A stretch of 8,944 nt of DNA from Chlamydiota bacterium. GTDB lineage: Bacteria > Chlamydiota > Chlamydiia > Chlamydiales > Waddliaceae. The stretch spans positions 1 through 8,944 of the forward strand of contig JAAKFP010000073.1 of the NCBI GenBank assembly GCA_011065005.1, given 5' to 3'. Below are positions 1 to 7,064 of this stretch, in pieces; position 1 is the stretch's first letter, and every line of letters starts with the position of its first letter. A model generated the notes under the pieces. It was not told where the DNA came from and made no database searches. It saw only the letters and a list, made by a program, of their open reading frames with translations. The position numbers and the translations under genes are program-made.

Positions 1-1295
1 ACCGCGGCTTTGACTCGCCGCCATTCCGGATATCGAGGATACATCGCCCGAAATGTTTCTGGTTTCATCCGCGCATCTTTTGCTAGATAGACGCGTCCTC
101 CATATTTTAGAACGAGTTCATCGATTTCATCGAGGAGGGGAAATAATCCATCAGACACAGGAAGATCCAATGCCAAGGTATACCCTTCTCTAGGAAAAGA
201 GAGCATCCCTTTTCCTTCTTGTCCAAACCGCTTTAAAACGGCAAGAAACGACGCGCGCTTGCTCTGTACAAATTTACCCAAAATCACTTTCAATGCTTCG
301 CGGGAATTTTCTCCGGGAACAACAAACTGATACTGAACAAATCCTCGTTTTCCATACAGACGATTCCAATGGGAAATCGAATCTAGAGGGTAAAAATAGT
401 GATCATAATCGACGATGAAGGGATAGTTCTTTCTGCTCTGCCATTTGTAATAGAAGGCGTTAAAAGCTTTAACGGTCAGAGAATTCAAAACCCAAGAAGG
501 CAGATCAAAAGGTATGGAACGTCCTCCTTTCTTGGAGATATGAGATAGATCCTTACTTTTCGAGGAGATCTCTCCAGGTTGCGCGTGATGACCATTCATC
601 ACGATACTACGCCCCATGCGGCCTCCCGATGTTAAGCAGTCGATCCATGCTACGGAATATTTGTCATCTTTTTCAGAATTTCCAAGTGTGTCGAGGGTAG
701 TATCTAGGTCGTTGGTGGAATGGTGCTGCACAATCATATAAGCGGTCTCAATAGGGATAAGCTGTACCGTCACTTCGGAGATGATTCCCGTCAGTCCCAT
801 GCCGCCAATAGTGGCCCAAAAAAGGTTTTCATCGGTTTTTGGAGTGCAACGTCTGCGAGACCCATCAGCCAGAACAACTTCCAGCTCTTTGATATGGGCA
901 CCTAATGTCCCACTCCAATGGTGGTTTTTCCCATGAACATCACAAGCGACACACCCCCCAAGTGTAACATATTTTGTTCCGGGTGTGACGGGAAAGAACC
1001 ATCCTCTAGGGACAAAAACATCCAAGATTTCTTCAAACGTAACACCTGCATCGGCACGCAAAATGCCCGTTTTCTCATCAAAATCGAGCATACAGCGAAG
1101 ACGTTCCATCAGGAGAACCTGATGGTCTGCGTTGAGTGCAGCATCTCCATAGCTTCTTCCCAAGCCACGTGGTATTATGCACCCTTGAGTCTGGCTCAAC
1201 TGATGGGAACGTTCGGGACGAAAGAGATCTGCAGAGCTGATAGGATAATTTCCCCACCCAGCCAGTGGTGATTTTGGTTTAATATTTAGGACCAT
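1..1295 (-). CDS. DprE1-like FAD-dependent oxidase (partial, C-terminus beyond window)
   Basis: The frame is open from the ATG at 1295 to the left edge (431 codons seen) and continues outside. It reads like decaprenylphosphoryl-beta-D-ribose 2'-oxidase, the flavoenzyme that acts with a DprE2 reductase to epimerise a polyprenyl-phosphate ribose. Visible landmarks are GWG (residues 13-15), the FAD-binding stretch PRGLGRSYGD (42-51), GGCVACDVHGKNHH (113-126) with the flavin-linking-type His at 121, FWATIGGMGLTG (159-170), YPLDSISHWNRLYG (302-315), and YLAKDARM (403-410) with Lys406 matching the catalytic Lys of DprE1. About 35 residues are missing if it has the usual length of about 460. The ATG is chosen because the distance to GWG fits the family and GGGGAAG lies just upstream. 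The Cys attacked by benzothiazinones in mycobacterial DprE1 is Ala375 here. No DprE2 partner is visible. A broader FAD/FMN oxidase (gulonolactone oxidase-like) is the alternative, so no symbol is given. Confidence 0.85.
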   Translation of the reverse strand, partial: MVLNIKPKSPLAGWGNYPISSADLFRPERSHQLSQTQGCIIPRGLGRSYGDAALNADHQVLLMERLRCMLDFDEKTGILRADAGVTFEEILDVFVPRGWFFPVTPGTKYVTLGGCVACDVHGKNHHWSGTLGAHIKELEVVLADGSRRRCTPKTDENLFWATIGGMGLTGIISEVTVQLIPIETAYMIVQHHSTNDLDTTLDTLGNSEKDDKYSVAWIDCLTSGGRMGRSIVMNGHHAQPGEISSKSKDLSHISKKGGRSIPFDLPSWVLNSLTVKAFNAFYYKWQSRKNYPFIVDYDHYFYPLDSISHWNRLYGKRGFVQYQFVVPGENSREALKVILGKFVQSKRASFLAVLKRFGQEGKGMLSFPREGYTLALDLPVSDGLFPLLDEIDELVLKYGGRVYLAKDARMKPETFRAMYPRYPEWRRVKAA

Positions 1296-1376
1296 TCTTC
1301 CCCATAAAATACTCTGCTTTTGACGATACTCCGTCCCCACCTCACTTGTCAACTTGTTCACAAGGCGACTGTTTTT

Positions 1377-1405
1377 TTGCCATAAAAACGGAAAGTACTG
1401 ATAAT
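1377..1405 (+). promoter_or_regulatory. Candidate sigma70-type promoter of the epimerase gene
   Basis: TTGCCA (1377-1382) and GATAAT (1400-1405) are separated by 17 bp. A TG sits at 1399-1400, overlapping the first base of the -10 hexamer. The pair lies 29 bp before the ATG at 1435, with AGGA at 1422-1425 as a modest ribosome binding site. The 1296-1434 gap serves two divergent genes, so a promoter facing the other way should also be here; I could not pick one out. This is consensus matching by eye. Confidence 0.45.
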
Positions 1406-1434
1406 ATAAAGAAGAACCAACAGGATACAAAAAA

Positions 1435-2385
1435 ATGAAAAAAAGAATACTTGTTACCGGCGCAGCAGGATTTATTGGGTGCCACTTGGCACGATTTCTC
1501 CATAAACGGGGGGATTACGTTGTGGGATACGACAATTTTAATGACTACTATTCCCCGCAGCTCAAAGAAAGCCGTGCCAAGCAACTCCAAGACCTAGGCA
1601 TCGAAGTTCATTTAGGAGATATCTGCAACGAAAAACTTCTCAACGATGTCGTTGAAAAGCATGAGATCACCCATATCGCCCACCTCGCTGCTCAGCCAGG
1701 AGTGCGCTATTCACTCATCAATCCTCAGGCCTATGTTAAATCCAATATCGAAGGATTTTTAAACATTCTTGAACTCTGCCGCAATCGACCAACAATCAAA
1801 CTGACCTATGCTTCCTCTTCATCGGTCTATGGCCTGAACGATAAAACTCCTTTTTCAGAATCTGACCGCACGGACAACCAAGCTAGCCTGTATGGAGCGA
1901 CTAAAAAATCGAATGAACAATTTGCTTCAACCTATCACCACCTATTTGGCATTTCTGTGACTGGATTGCGCTATTTCACAGTCTATGGCCCTTGGGGAAG
2001 ACCCGACATGGCCTACTATTCCTTTGTCGAAGCGATTCTCGAAGGCAGACCCATCGAAGTTTATAATCATGGCAAGTTGAAACGTGATTTCACATATATC
2101 GACGACATCATCGATGGCACAGTAGCAGCTATTGACTTAGAAGCGGATTGCGAGGTTTTTAACTTGGGAAATCATCGCCCTGTCAAGCTAATGGATTTTC
2201 TCCGCATCGTGGAGGATTCTGTCGGCAAAAAAGCAAAGATGGAGTTCCTTCCTATGCAGCCGGGTGATGTGTTCGAAACGTATGCAGACATTGCTCACAG
2301 CCAGGAAAAATTAGGTTTCTTCCCGAAAACTACCCTAGAGGAAGGAATCCCCAAGTTTGTTGAATGGTATAAGCAATATCTATAA
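1435..2385 (+). CDS. UDP-glucuronate 4-epimerase (NAD-dependent, extended SDR family)
   Basis: This 316-residue cytoplasmic enzyme most likely interconverts UDP-glucuronate and UDP-galacturonate, giving precursor for surface polysaccharide or LPS. The N-terminal Rossmann motif is TGAAGFIG (residues 8-15, GxxGxxG). YDNFNDYYSPQLK (32-44) is typical of the glucuronate-epimerase branch. AHLAAQPGVRYS (82-93) follows. The catalytic set is the Ser cluster at 127-130 plus YGATK, with Tyr153 and Lys157. RYFTVYGPWGRPDMA (179-193) and KLKRDFTYIDDI (214-225) are the usual substrate-binding blocks of this subfamily. Length is slightly under the usual 330-340. It starts at the first ATG after AGGA (1422-1425). 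It is transcribed divergently from the DprE1-like oxidase, which fits a sugar-nucleotide or envelope locus. Another UDP-sugar 4-epimerase specificity is possible, but the GPWGRPDMA block favours glucuronate. Confidence 0.88.
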   Translation: MKKRILVTGAAGFIGCHLARFLHKRGDYVVGYDNFNDYYSPQLKESRAKQLQDLGIEVHLGDICNEKLLNDVVEKHEITHIAHLAAQPGVRYSLINPQAYVKSNIEGFLNILELCRNRPTIKLTYASSSSVYGLNDKTPFSESDRTDNQASLYGATKKSNEQFASTYHHLFGISVTGLRYFTVYGPWGRPDMAYYSFVEAILEGRPIEVYNHGKLKRDFTYIDDIIDGTVAAIDLEADCEVFNLGNHRPVKLMDFLRIVEDSVGKKAKMEFLPMQPGDVFETYADIAHSQEKLGFFPKTTLEEGIPKFVEWYKQYL

Positions 2386-2399
2386 GCGTTAAAATTTTT

Positions 2400-2426
2400 C
2401 TTTGCGTCTTGGCGCCTTTGCGTTTA
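2400..2426 (+). repeat. TTTGCG-type dispersed repeat, copy 1
   Basis: The 27-bp unit starts CTTTGCGTCTTGG and ends CTTTGCGTTTA. It matches the right arm of the hairpin at 6995-7021 at 24 of 27 positions. Here it is a single arm, 14 bp after the epimerase stop codon, with no partner arm nearby. It looks like a dispersed intergenic repeat, perhaps half of a once complete hairpin. Confidence 0.6.
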
Positions 2427-2458
2427 GTATACACATCGTAGATGAAGAGTTGGCATCG

Positions 2459-2789
2459 TGCCCGTGTGCGCATCCTTTTACCCATAAACACTGCTTTTCC
2501 TATTGAGAAGTAGATCTCAGCATTGTTTTAATAGCCTGAAAGGCTAAAAGTGCAACAGCCCAGTGGCAACGCCCTGGGTGTGAATCATCAAAATATCGCA
2601 GTCTGAAGGACTGCAAGGTGCTACGCAGGATCCGGCAGTCCTTCAGACTGCGGTGTTATCCTTACTTTTACCCAGGGCTCTGCCGCTGGGCTGTTGCAAT
2701 TCCAGCCCTTCAGGCTGATAAAAGATCGCTGAGAGCATTGTTTCAAGACGAAAAATAGACTTATGGGCAAAAGAATGTGCACACGGGCA
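2459..2789. repeat. 331-bp imperfect inverted repeat with six nested mini-hairpins
   Basis: The left half (2459 to about 2614) is the imperfect reverse complement of the right half (about 2635 to 2789), centred near 2624.5. The outermost 30 bases match at 26 positions (TGCCCGTGTGC at one end, its complement at the other). Each arm also holds three small palindromes in mirror order: AGCCTGAAAGGCT at 2533-2545 against 2704-2716; CCCAG...CTGGG at 2559-2578 against 2671-2690; GCAGTC...GACTGC at 2598-2614 against 2635-2651. All three pairs share the same centre, so the arms have no net insertion or deletion. No ORF lies within. It sits between two convergent genes and could act as a two-way terminator. 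It looks like a non-autonomous mobile or REP/MITE-like element; the family is unknown to me. Confidence 0.85.
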
Positions 2790-2874
2790 TGGACACGAAT
2801 ATAGCTCTTTTAACTAGGTGTCGAATGGTTTTTTTGCAAATTCTTGAAATTTATTGGGTATAGAATGAGTTCTC

Positions 2875-2895
2875 ATCTGTGTCTATCTGTGGTTA
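2875..2895 (+). repeat. ATCTGTG short repeat beside the methyltransferase stop codon
   Basis: ATCTGTGTCT is followed directly by ATCTGTGGTTA, a two-unit imperfect tandem ending one base before the rRNA methyltransferase stop codon (2897-2899 on the minus strand). I recall similar ATCTGTG strings in intergenic DNA of unrelated bacteria, but that is unverified. Confidence 0.35.
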
Positions 2896-2896
2896 C

Positions 2897-4258
2897 TTAT
2901 TTCCCGGAGTTGCGCGAAAGCTTAACAACAGTCTCCACGTGGGCAGTCTGTGGGAACATGTCTACAGGATGGACAACATCTAGCCCATACTCATATTCCC
3001 TTAGGAGCGCAAGATCTCTTGCCAAAGTCGCCGGATCACACGAGACATAAATGATGCGCTTCGGAAGGAGGCGACCGACCTCTTTTAGGAGGGAAGGCTC
3101 GCACCCTTTCCTCGGAGGGTTAAGGATGATAACGTCGCTCTCTTCAGCATTTTTTATCCAAGATTCCGCATCGTCACAAATAAAGGTAACATTCGAAACC
3201 TCATTGAGCCGCGCATTTACGTTCGCATCCTCGATAGCTTGGGAGACACATTCGATGCCAACCACCTGCTTTGCATGTTGAGATAACAGAAGAGTCAAAA
3301 CACCCACCCCACAATATGCATCGACAACTTTTTCCTCTCCCGTAAGTTCAGCAAACTCGATCACTTTTGCATAGAGACGCTCGGCTTGTGCGGGATTCAC
3401 TTGAAAAAAAGATGGTGCAGAAACAGTGAACGTCATTCCTAAGATCTTTTCCTCGATATGATCCACTCCTTCCAGGAGATGGAATTTTTCTCCCAAAACG
3501 ACATTATGAGGGATCGTATTGATGTTTTGGATTACCCCTTTGACCTCTGGACACCGTTTCATAAGATCTTGTGCTATGACCTTAAACTTCTCAGACTCGC
3601 TACTATGAGTGACAAAAATGACCAGCACTTGGCTTGTGTTCACCGCCGTTTTGATAATCACAAATCGTAAGTCGCCTTCCCTCGCATTCCAGTCATAAGC
3701 GGAAACGTCTGACTTTTTAACGATCAAACTAAGATCTTTGTATACTTTTTCTCCAAGATCGCAATGGATGGTACATCTTTCAACCTCCACAAGATCATTT
3801 GAGTTGCGAGCAAAGAATCCCAAACGTATCCCTTCAGGACCTGGTCGAACAGGAACCTGGATTTTGTTACGATAGCTGTAAGCTGAGGGTGAGGGCAAAC
3901 ATTCTTTCACCTTACAATCAACAAACTTGCCTATTCTTTCCAAAGCATCTACGACCCGTTGTCTTTTCACCTCAAGCTGAGCACCGTAATCGAGATGCAT
4001 CAACTGACATCCTCCACACCGTCCAAAAAAAGGACATGGGGGTGAAACCCGTAATGTCGAAGGGCTTTCAATATTTACAAGCACTCCCCTGCCATAATTT
4101 TTTTTGCACTGAATGAGGCGTGCTTGAATGACCTCGCCAGGCAAAGCACCATCGACGAATACGGTATACCCATGCCAGTACCCAACACCTTCACCATGAA
4201 CCCCTAAACGTTGGATTGTGAGGCTTATTTCCTGATTTACTCGGGGTTTGGATTTCAT
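2897..4258 (-). CDS. rlmD: 23S rRNA (uracil-C5)-methyltransferase, RlmD/RlmCD (TrmA/RumA) family
   Basis: This SAM-dependent enzyme makes 5-methyluridine in 23S rRNA, probably at U1939 (E. coli numbering); U747 activity as in RlmCD cannot be excluded. From the chosen start (453 residues), an N-terminal TRAM-like region with RLGVHGEGVGY comes first. A CX5CX2C iron-sulfur signature, CPFFGRCGGC (residues 75-84), follows with a probable fourth Cys at 162 or 166. Further on are FFQVNPAQAERLY (284-296), the SAM motif VVDAYCGVGVLTL (311-323), NPPRKGC (380-386), and YVSCDPATLARD (404-415) with nucleophile Cys407. The C-terminal HVET (440-443) holds the base Glu442. All catalytic parts are present. 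The frame can be extended to a TTG at 4309, but ATG 4258 gives the normal family N-terminus. Neither start has a clear ribosome binding site. Confidence 0.92.
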   Translation of the reverse strand: MKSKPRVNQEISLTIQRLGVHGEGVGYWHGYTVFVDGALPGEVIQARLIQCKKNYGRGVLVNIESPSTLRVSPPCPFFGRCGGCQLMHLDYGAQLEVKRQRVVDALERIGKFVDCKVKECLPSPSAYSYRNKIQVPVRPGPEGIRLGFFARNSNDLVEVERCTIHCDLGEKVYKDLSLIVKKSDVSAYDWNAREGDLRFVIIKTAVNTSQVLVIFVTHSSESEKFKVIAQDLMKRCPEVKGVIQNINTIPHNVVLGEKFHLLEGVDHIEEKILGMTFTVSAPSFFQVNPAQAERLYAKVIEFAELTGEEKVVDAYCGVGVLTLLLSQHAKQVVGIECVSQAIEDANVNARLNEVSNVTFICDDAESWIKNAEESDVIILNPPRKGCEPSLLKEVGRLLPKRIIYVSCDPATLARDLALLREYEYGLDVVHPVDMFPQTAHVETVVKLSRNSGK

Positions 4259-4350
4259 ATTGCTATGCACATTTATGTAGAAAAACAGTCTTAAGTTTAT
4301 CGCATTCAATTATTTAATGCAAAGTCAAGCTAAGCAAAGCACTGTTTCTC

Positions 4351-4379
4351 TTTTCAAATATCCCGTAAAAAAATAGTAT
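4351..4379 (+). promoter_or_regulatory. Weak candidate promoter of the lipoprotein gene
   Basis: TTTTCA (4351-4356) and TAGTAT (4374-4379) are 17 bp apart, each with four of six consensus bases, and lie 35 bp before the ATG. The 156-bp gap from 4259 to 4414 separates two divergent genes and must carry control sites for both. Other hexamer pairs of equal strength could be proposed in this AT-rich DNA. Confidence 0.25.
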
Positions 4380-4414
4380 CTAATCTAACATAAGTTATAG
4401 ACGAGGGAAGTCAA

Positions 4415-5050
4415 ATGCTACGATACCTACCACTGCTTCTTATAGCACTAACGTTAACAGGTTGCGTATCAAAAAAACAGGGAATGCCTCTCAACATTGA
4501 GACCAGAGAACTTTCCCACACAATCTTAACCTACAGTGAAAAGCTTAAGTATGAGAAAAATCTCCATCTTGAAGACTCCGTGATCTATTTCGATGAATCG
4601 GTCATGCGCATCCGACTTGACTATTCATCCATGGACATTGTCTACATCTGGGAAGCTCGCGAGCTACTTGTAGATCTTGTCGAAGAATTCCTAGCCCGAA
4701 TTAATGACAATCCGTGGGTCTACCCACCACGAGCAGGTATTGCCTTTGGCCCCGAAAACCTAGAGGTTTACATTCGATTTAAAAGCTTCTACGACACATC
4801 TGTTGACCTGCAAACCATTGGAGTCATCTCCCTAAGAAAAGGGATTGCCCACTACATCGCTTCCGATGCTTTTGACTGCCACAACGACTGCTGGCATATC
4901 CGTTCTGAGTACTACGATCAAAGTAGAGATTTCGTCGCTTTTCGACGAGAAGGGGAAGAACTATACAAACCTGAAGGTGCAGACAAACCCTCTGCCCTCC
5001 GTGACGATCGGTTATTTTCCACCGATATCGGTCAATCGACATTAAGGTAA
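4415..5050 (+). CDS. Putative lipoprotein of unknown function
   Basis: This 211-residue protein starts with a short lipoprotein signal: a charged start, the hydrophobic run LPLLLIALTL, then the lipobox LTGC with Cys17 as the lipid-bearing residue. The mature protein would be membrane-anchored in the periplasm or outer membrane. I do not recognise a family. The mature part is mixed alpha/beta in character, with a charged helix-like stretch near 79-96 (WEARELLVDLVEEF) and a conserved-looking block AGIAFGPENLEVYIRFKSF (107-125). An unusual DCHNDCWH (154-161) has two Cys four residues apart that could form a disulfide or bind metal. The ribosome binding site GAGGGAAG (4403-4410) is well placed for the ATG at 4415. 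The stop codon is part of the 5-bp repeat flanking the element that follows. Before that insertion it probably formed an operon with the 564-residue gene. Confidence 0.8.
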   Translation: MLRYLPLLLIALTLTGCVSKKQGMPLNIETRELSHTILTYSEKLKYEKNLHLEDSVIYFDESVMRIRLDYSSMDIVYIWEARELLVDLVEEFLARINDNPWVYPPRAGIAFGPENLEVYIRFKSFYDTSVDLQTIGVISLRKGIAHYIASDAFDCHNDCWHIRSEYYDQSRDFVAFRREGEELYKPEGADKPSALRDDRLFSTDIGQSTLR

Positions 5051-5218
5051 GAGGGAGTTGCAAAACTATGGCGCAATCGATTTTTAGGCGATTTTGCCGA
5101 GATTCGTCGTTTGACACAAATTCACATACTCTTGAGAGTAGGGTATTTGTGTCAAATGCCGAAGATCGGTGAAAGCGCCAAAAAGCGATCCGCCATAGTT
5201 TTGCAACTCCCTCGGTAA
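5046..5218. mobile_element. MITE-like element (163 bp) with flanking GGTAA direct repeats
   Basis: Terminal inverted repeats begin GAGGGAGTTGCAAAAC at 5051 and end with the exact complement at 5213; the outer 23 bases are identical. Inner arms diverge with small indels but regain identity at TTTGACACAAAT (from 5110) and its complement (ending near 5156). The centre is the near-perfect stem ACTCT-TG-AGAGT (5128-5139). GGTAA lies directly outside each end (5046-5050 and 5214-5218), as expected of a 5-bp target-site duplication. There is no room for a transposase, so movement would need an enzyme supplied by an autonomous IS with the same ends. The transcript of the whole element would fold into a long hairpin and could weaken read-through from the lipoprotein gene into the next gene. 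Confidence 0.85.
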
Positions 5219-5251
5219 GTATACCGTGACACCATTCAATACGAGAGAAGA

Positions 5252-6946
5252 ATGATGAGCCTTTCAGATCTCCGTGATAATTTACAAGAAATCTATTCTG
5301 CCGCACACGACCCCAGAAACATTGATCTCGTCATCGTTCCCAATCTATTTGGAACAAGAGTTTACCACACCTCTAGAGGGTGGGGCAGACTATGGAGGTG
5401 GCTTTTCAATCTGATTTCCCCCTTCGTTGGTGAAGACTTCAAATTGAAGAAACTTCGTCAAGCCATGCAAAAAACTGAACGGACATTTCAAGAGCATCTA
5501 ATTCACATCCAAGACCACATCAAAACCTATCAAGGCTACTTACAGAAAAAATCGACAGATGACTCCCTTGATGAAAATGATTTTCACACATCTCGCGATG
5601 CGATTACTGAATGGAATGATGCCACTACAATATTTTTGAAAGCTCTCCAAGGTGATAAAAAGGAGAAAATCACCGAATTCTTTGATAAATACGGCACTTG
5701 GACGTTAGAAAATTGGGGACAGAACTTCGAACTACACCAACAGATGCAAAAGATCATCGATCTTGAAGGGCATCTTCACGAACCCCTCCCCCTCTCAATT
5801 ATGGTGAAGTTAGCAACACTAAATGAATTAGAGAAAGAAGAGAAAAGGACATTAGACAACTGGGTATCCAAACTCAAGAAACTCGAAACAAAAATCAAAA
5901 TTGGTCCCTTTCACGATGCCCTGAGAGCCATCGTTTATTCATCATCAGACAAAGAACTAGATGCTGTTAATCTAGCAAACCTTGAATTCATTCTGAGTAA
6001 AGAACTTCTCTTGTTCCAACACGAAGACCCGGAACATGTCAAATGGAGGAGCTCCCTAAAAAAAGGAGGTAGTGTTGATTGTAATGGCAACAAGATCATT
6101 TTAGGAGAACAACTCGGAAGAAAACTCAGTGGCGTGGACAACGATATCTTTTTTTCTATCCAAGACGACCCCGAAAATGTAGTCCGCATTGGAAAAAACC
6201 GCGCCATCCTCGGTCTCGAAAAAAGATTCAGTGAGTTCTACAAAAGCGGAGCTCGAAGCGCTGAATTTCTTGAAATTGACGACGAGGGACGGTGTGCGAT
6301 CGTGGAAAGACTTCAAGATCCCGTAGCTCAGGACGAACCGGAAGAAATTGCACGCCCTATTGCTGGTGCGGTAAAATGGATGGTACAAGAAAATGGCACC
6401 CCACGAAACCTTTCACCAACGCAATTTATGTTTAACAAAGAAAAACAGCTCAGATCTGTGAAATTGCGTTTGTTGGGAAATTTTGATTATATAGCATTGG
6501 AAAAATTTATCTATGCTTGTGCAAAGGAAGATCGTAACATTTTCCATTATATGATGACTCAATCTGACTTATACTCTCACCACTACCGAAAGTTTTACAG
6601 AAAAATGCTCAAGAATGGTCTTAAGGGCCGCGATAAAACAGCTGATGTTGTTGCTATCTTTTTTAAAGAAATTACAGACCCAAAAATCATTGAGAGTGCA
6701 CAAGCTCTATACGATGAAGCGAAAAAGCTAAAAAATTCGTGCTGTCAAAAGATTAAAAAACACTCTGATGTAAGTGATGAAACACTCCTCGCAAGCAATG
6801 TCAGAGACGCGATCGTTGAATGTTACGACAGCGCCGGAACAGGTAGTATACTCTGGCCAACAACGGAACAAGATGTTATTGCATTCGTTACCAAAACTAT
6901 GAAACTCCAACCTAAAGTAAGCGTTCAGACAATGGTGTCAACTTAA
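5252..6946 (+). CDS. Large protein of unknown function with possible degenerate kinase-like region
   Basis: No family is firmly recognised in this 564-residue protein. There is no signal peptide. A Trp-rich amphipathic stretch (GWGRLWRWLFNLI, 43-55) could touch membrane. Residues about 60-215 are strongly helical and charged, probably coiled coil in part. Residues about 280-425 resemble a protein-kinase fold in order only. IILGEQLGRKL (282-292) stands where a glycine loop would be, VVRIGKN (310-316) offers Lys315 as the strand-3 lysine, AIVERL (349-354) is hinge-like, and PRNLSPTQFMF (384-394) lies where HRDxxxxN would be, with Asp and Asn replaced by Asn386 and Gln391. If it is a kinase fold it should be inactive. 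GAGAGAAG at 5243-5250 supports ATG 5252 or the ATG directly after it at 5255. The last codons lie inside the hairpin at 6930-7048. Its position facing a SopB-like gene makes a secreted effector or effector partner plausible, but unproven. Confidence 0.8.
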   Translation: MMSLSDLRDNLQEIYSAAHDPRNIDLVIVPNLFGTRVYHTSRGWGRLWRWLFNLISPFVGEDFKLKKLRQAMQKTERTFQEHLIHIQDHIKTYQGYLQKKSTDDSLDENDFHTSRDAITEWNDATTIFLKALQGDKKEKITEFFDKYGTWTLENWGQNFELHQQMQKIIDLEGHLHEPLPLSIMVKLATLNELEKEEKRTLDNWVSKLKKLETKIKIGPFHDALRAIVYSSSDKELDAVNLANLEFILSKELLLFQHEDPEHVKWRSSLKKGGSVDCNGNKIILGEQLGRKLSGVDNDIFFSIQDDPENVVRIGKNRAILGLEKRFSEFYKSGARSAEFLEIDDEGRCAIVERLQDPVAQDEPEEIARPIAGAVKWMVQENGTPRNLSPTQFMFNKEKQLRSVKLRLLGNFDYIALEKFIYACAKEDRNIFHYMMTQSDLYSHHYRKFYRKMLKNGLKGRDKTADVVAIFFKEITDPKIIESAQALYDEAKKLKNSCCQKIKKHSDVSDETLLASNVRDAIVECYDSAGTGSILWPTTEQDVIAFVTKTMKLQPKVSVQTMVST

Positions 6947-7048
6947 GAAACAAAATTAAACGCAAAGGCGCAAAGGCGCAAAGAGGAGCCTAAACTTTGC
7001 GCCTTAGCGTCTTTGCGTTTAATTTTATCTCTTAAGTTGACGGCATTG
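6930..7048. repeat. 119-bp long hairpin containing TTTGCG-type repeats
   Basis: Two 54-nt arms (6930-6983 and 6995-7048) are reverse complements at 48 of 54 positions, around an 11-nt loop (AGGAGCCTAAA). The inner parts carry the GCAAAGGCG/CTTTGCGCC units of the dispersed repeat, also seen at 2400-2426. The outer parts carry GTCAACTTAAG and its complement. The left arm covers the last residues and the stop codon of the 564-residue gene. The hairpin lies between convergent genes and would fold in transcripts from either side, so it probably stops or protects both messages. Whether it is a mobile repeat or a native terminator cannot be decided here. Confidence 0.85.
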
Positions 7049-7064
7049 GGTGAACGGTAACCGA

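Larger units (their letters stand above)
2386..2896. other. 511-bp gene-free interval between convergent genes
   Basis: No convincing coding sequence is found on either strand. The interval contains the TTTGCG repeat, the 331-bp inverted repeat and the ATCTGTG repeat described separately. The stretch from about 2792 to 2870 is AT-rich and shows nothing I can name. Three unrelated repeat types in one gap suggest repeated insertion in a site where it does little harm. Confidence 0.7.

Noticed and set aside
918..1271. 117-codon open frame on the plus strand
   Set aside because: It is antisense to the DprE1-like oxidase, whose conserved motifs fix the coding strand; the product has no recognisable motif.
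1342..1590. 82-codon minus-strand frame rich in Phe and Ser over the epimerase start
   Set aside because: It is antisense to the Rossmann motif of the epimerase and has the composition expected of a shadow frame.
2459..2789. CRISPR array
   Set aside because: The repeats here are mirror-ordered palindromes in two arms, not regularly spaced direct repeats with unique spacers.
4259..4309. N-terminal extension of the rRNA methyltransferase from TTG 4309
   Set aside because: The 17 extra residues are hydrophobic and unlike the family N-terminus, the start codon is TTG and no ribosome binding site precedes it.
5111..5156. TTGACA hexamers on both strands of the MITE-like element as outward promoters
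   Set aside because: A perfect -35 hexamer occurs on each strand, but no acceptable -10 hexamer lies 16-18 bp downstream on either one.
4824..5306. 160-codon open frame on the minus strand across the lipoprotein end and the MITE-like element
   Set aside because: It is antisense to two well-supported features, starts inside the next gene, has no ribosome binding site and reads through an inverted repeat; it shows no recognisable motif.
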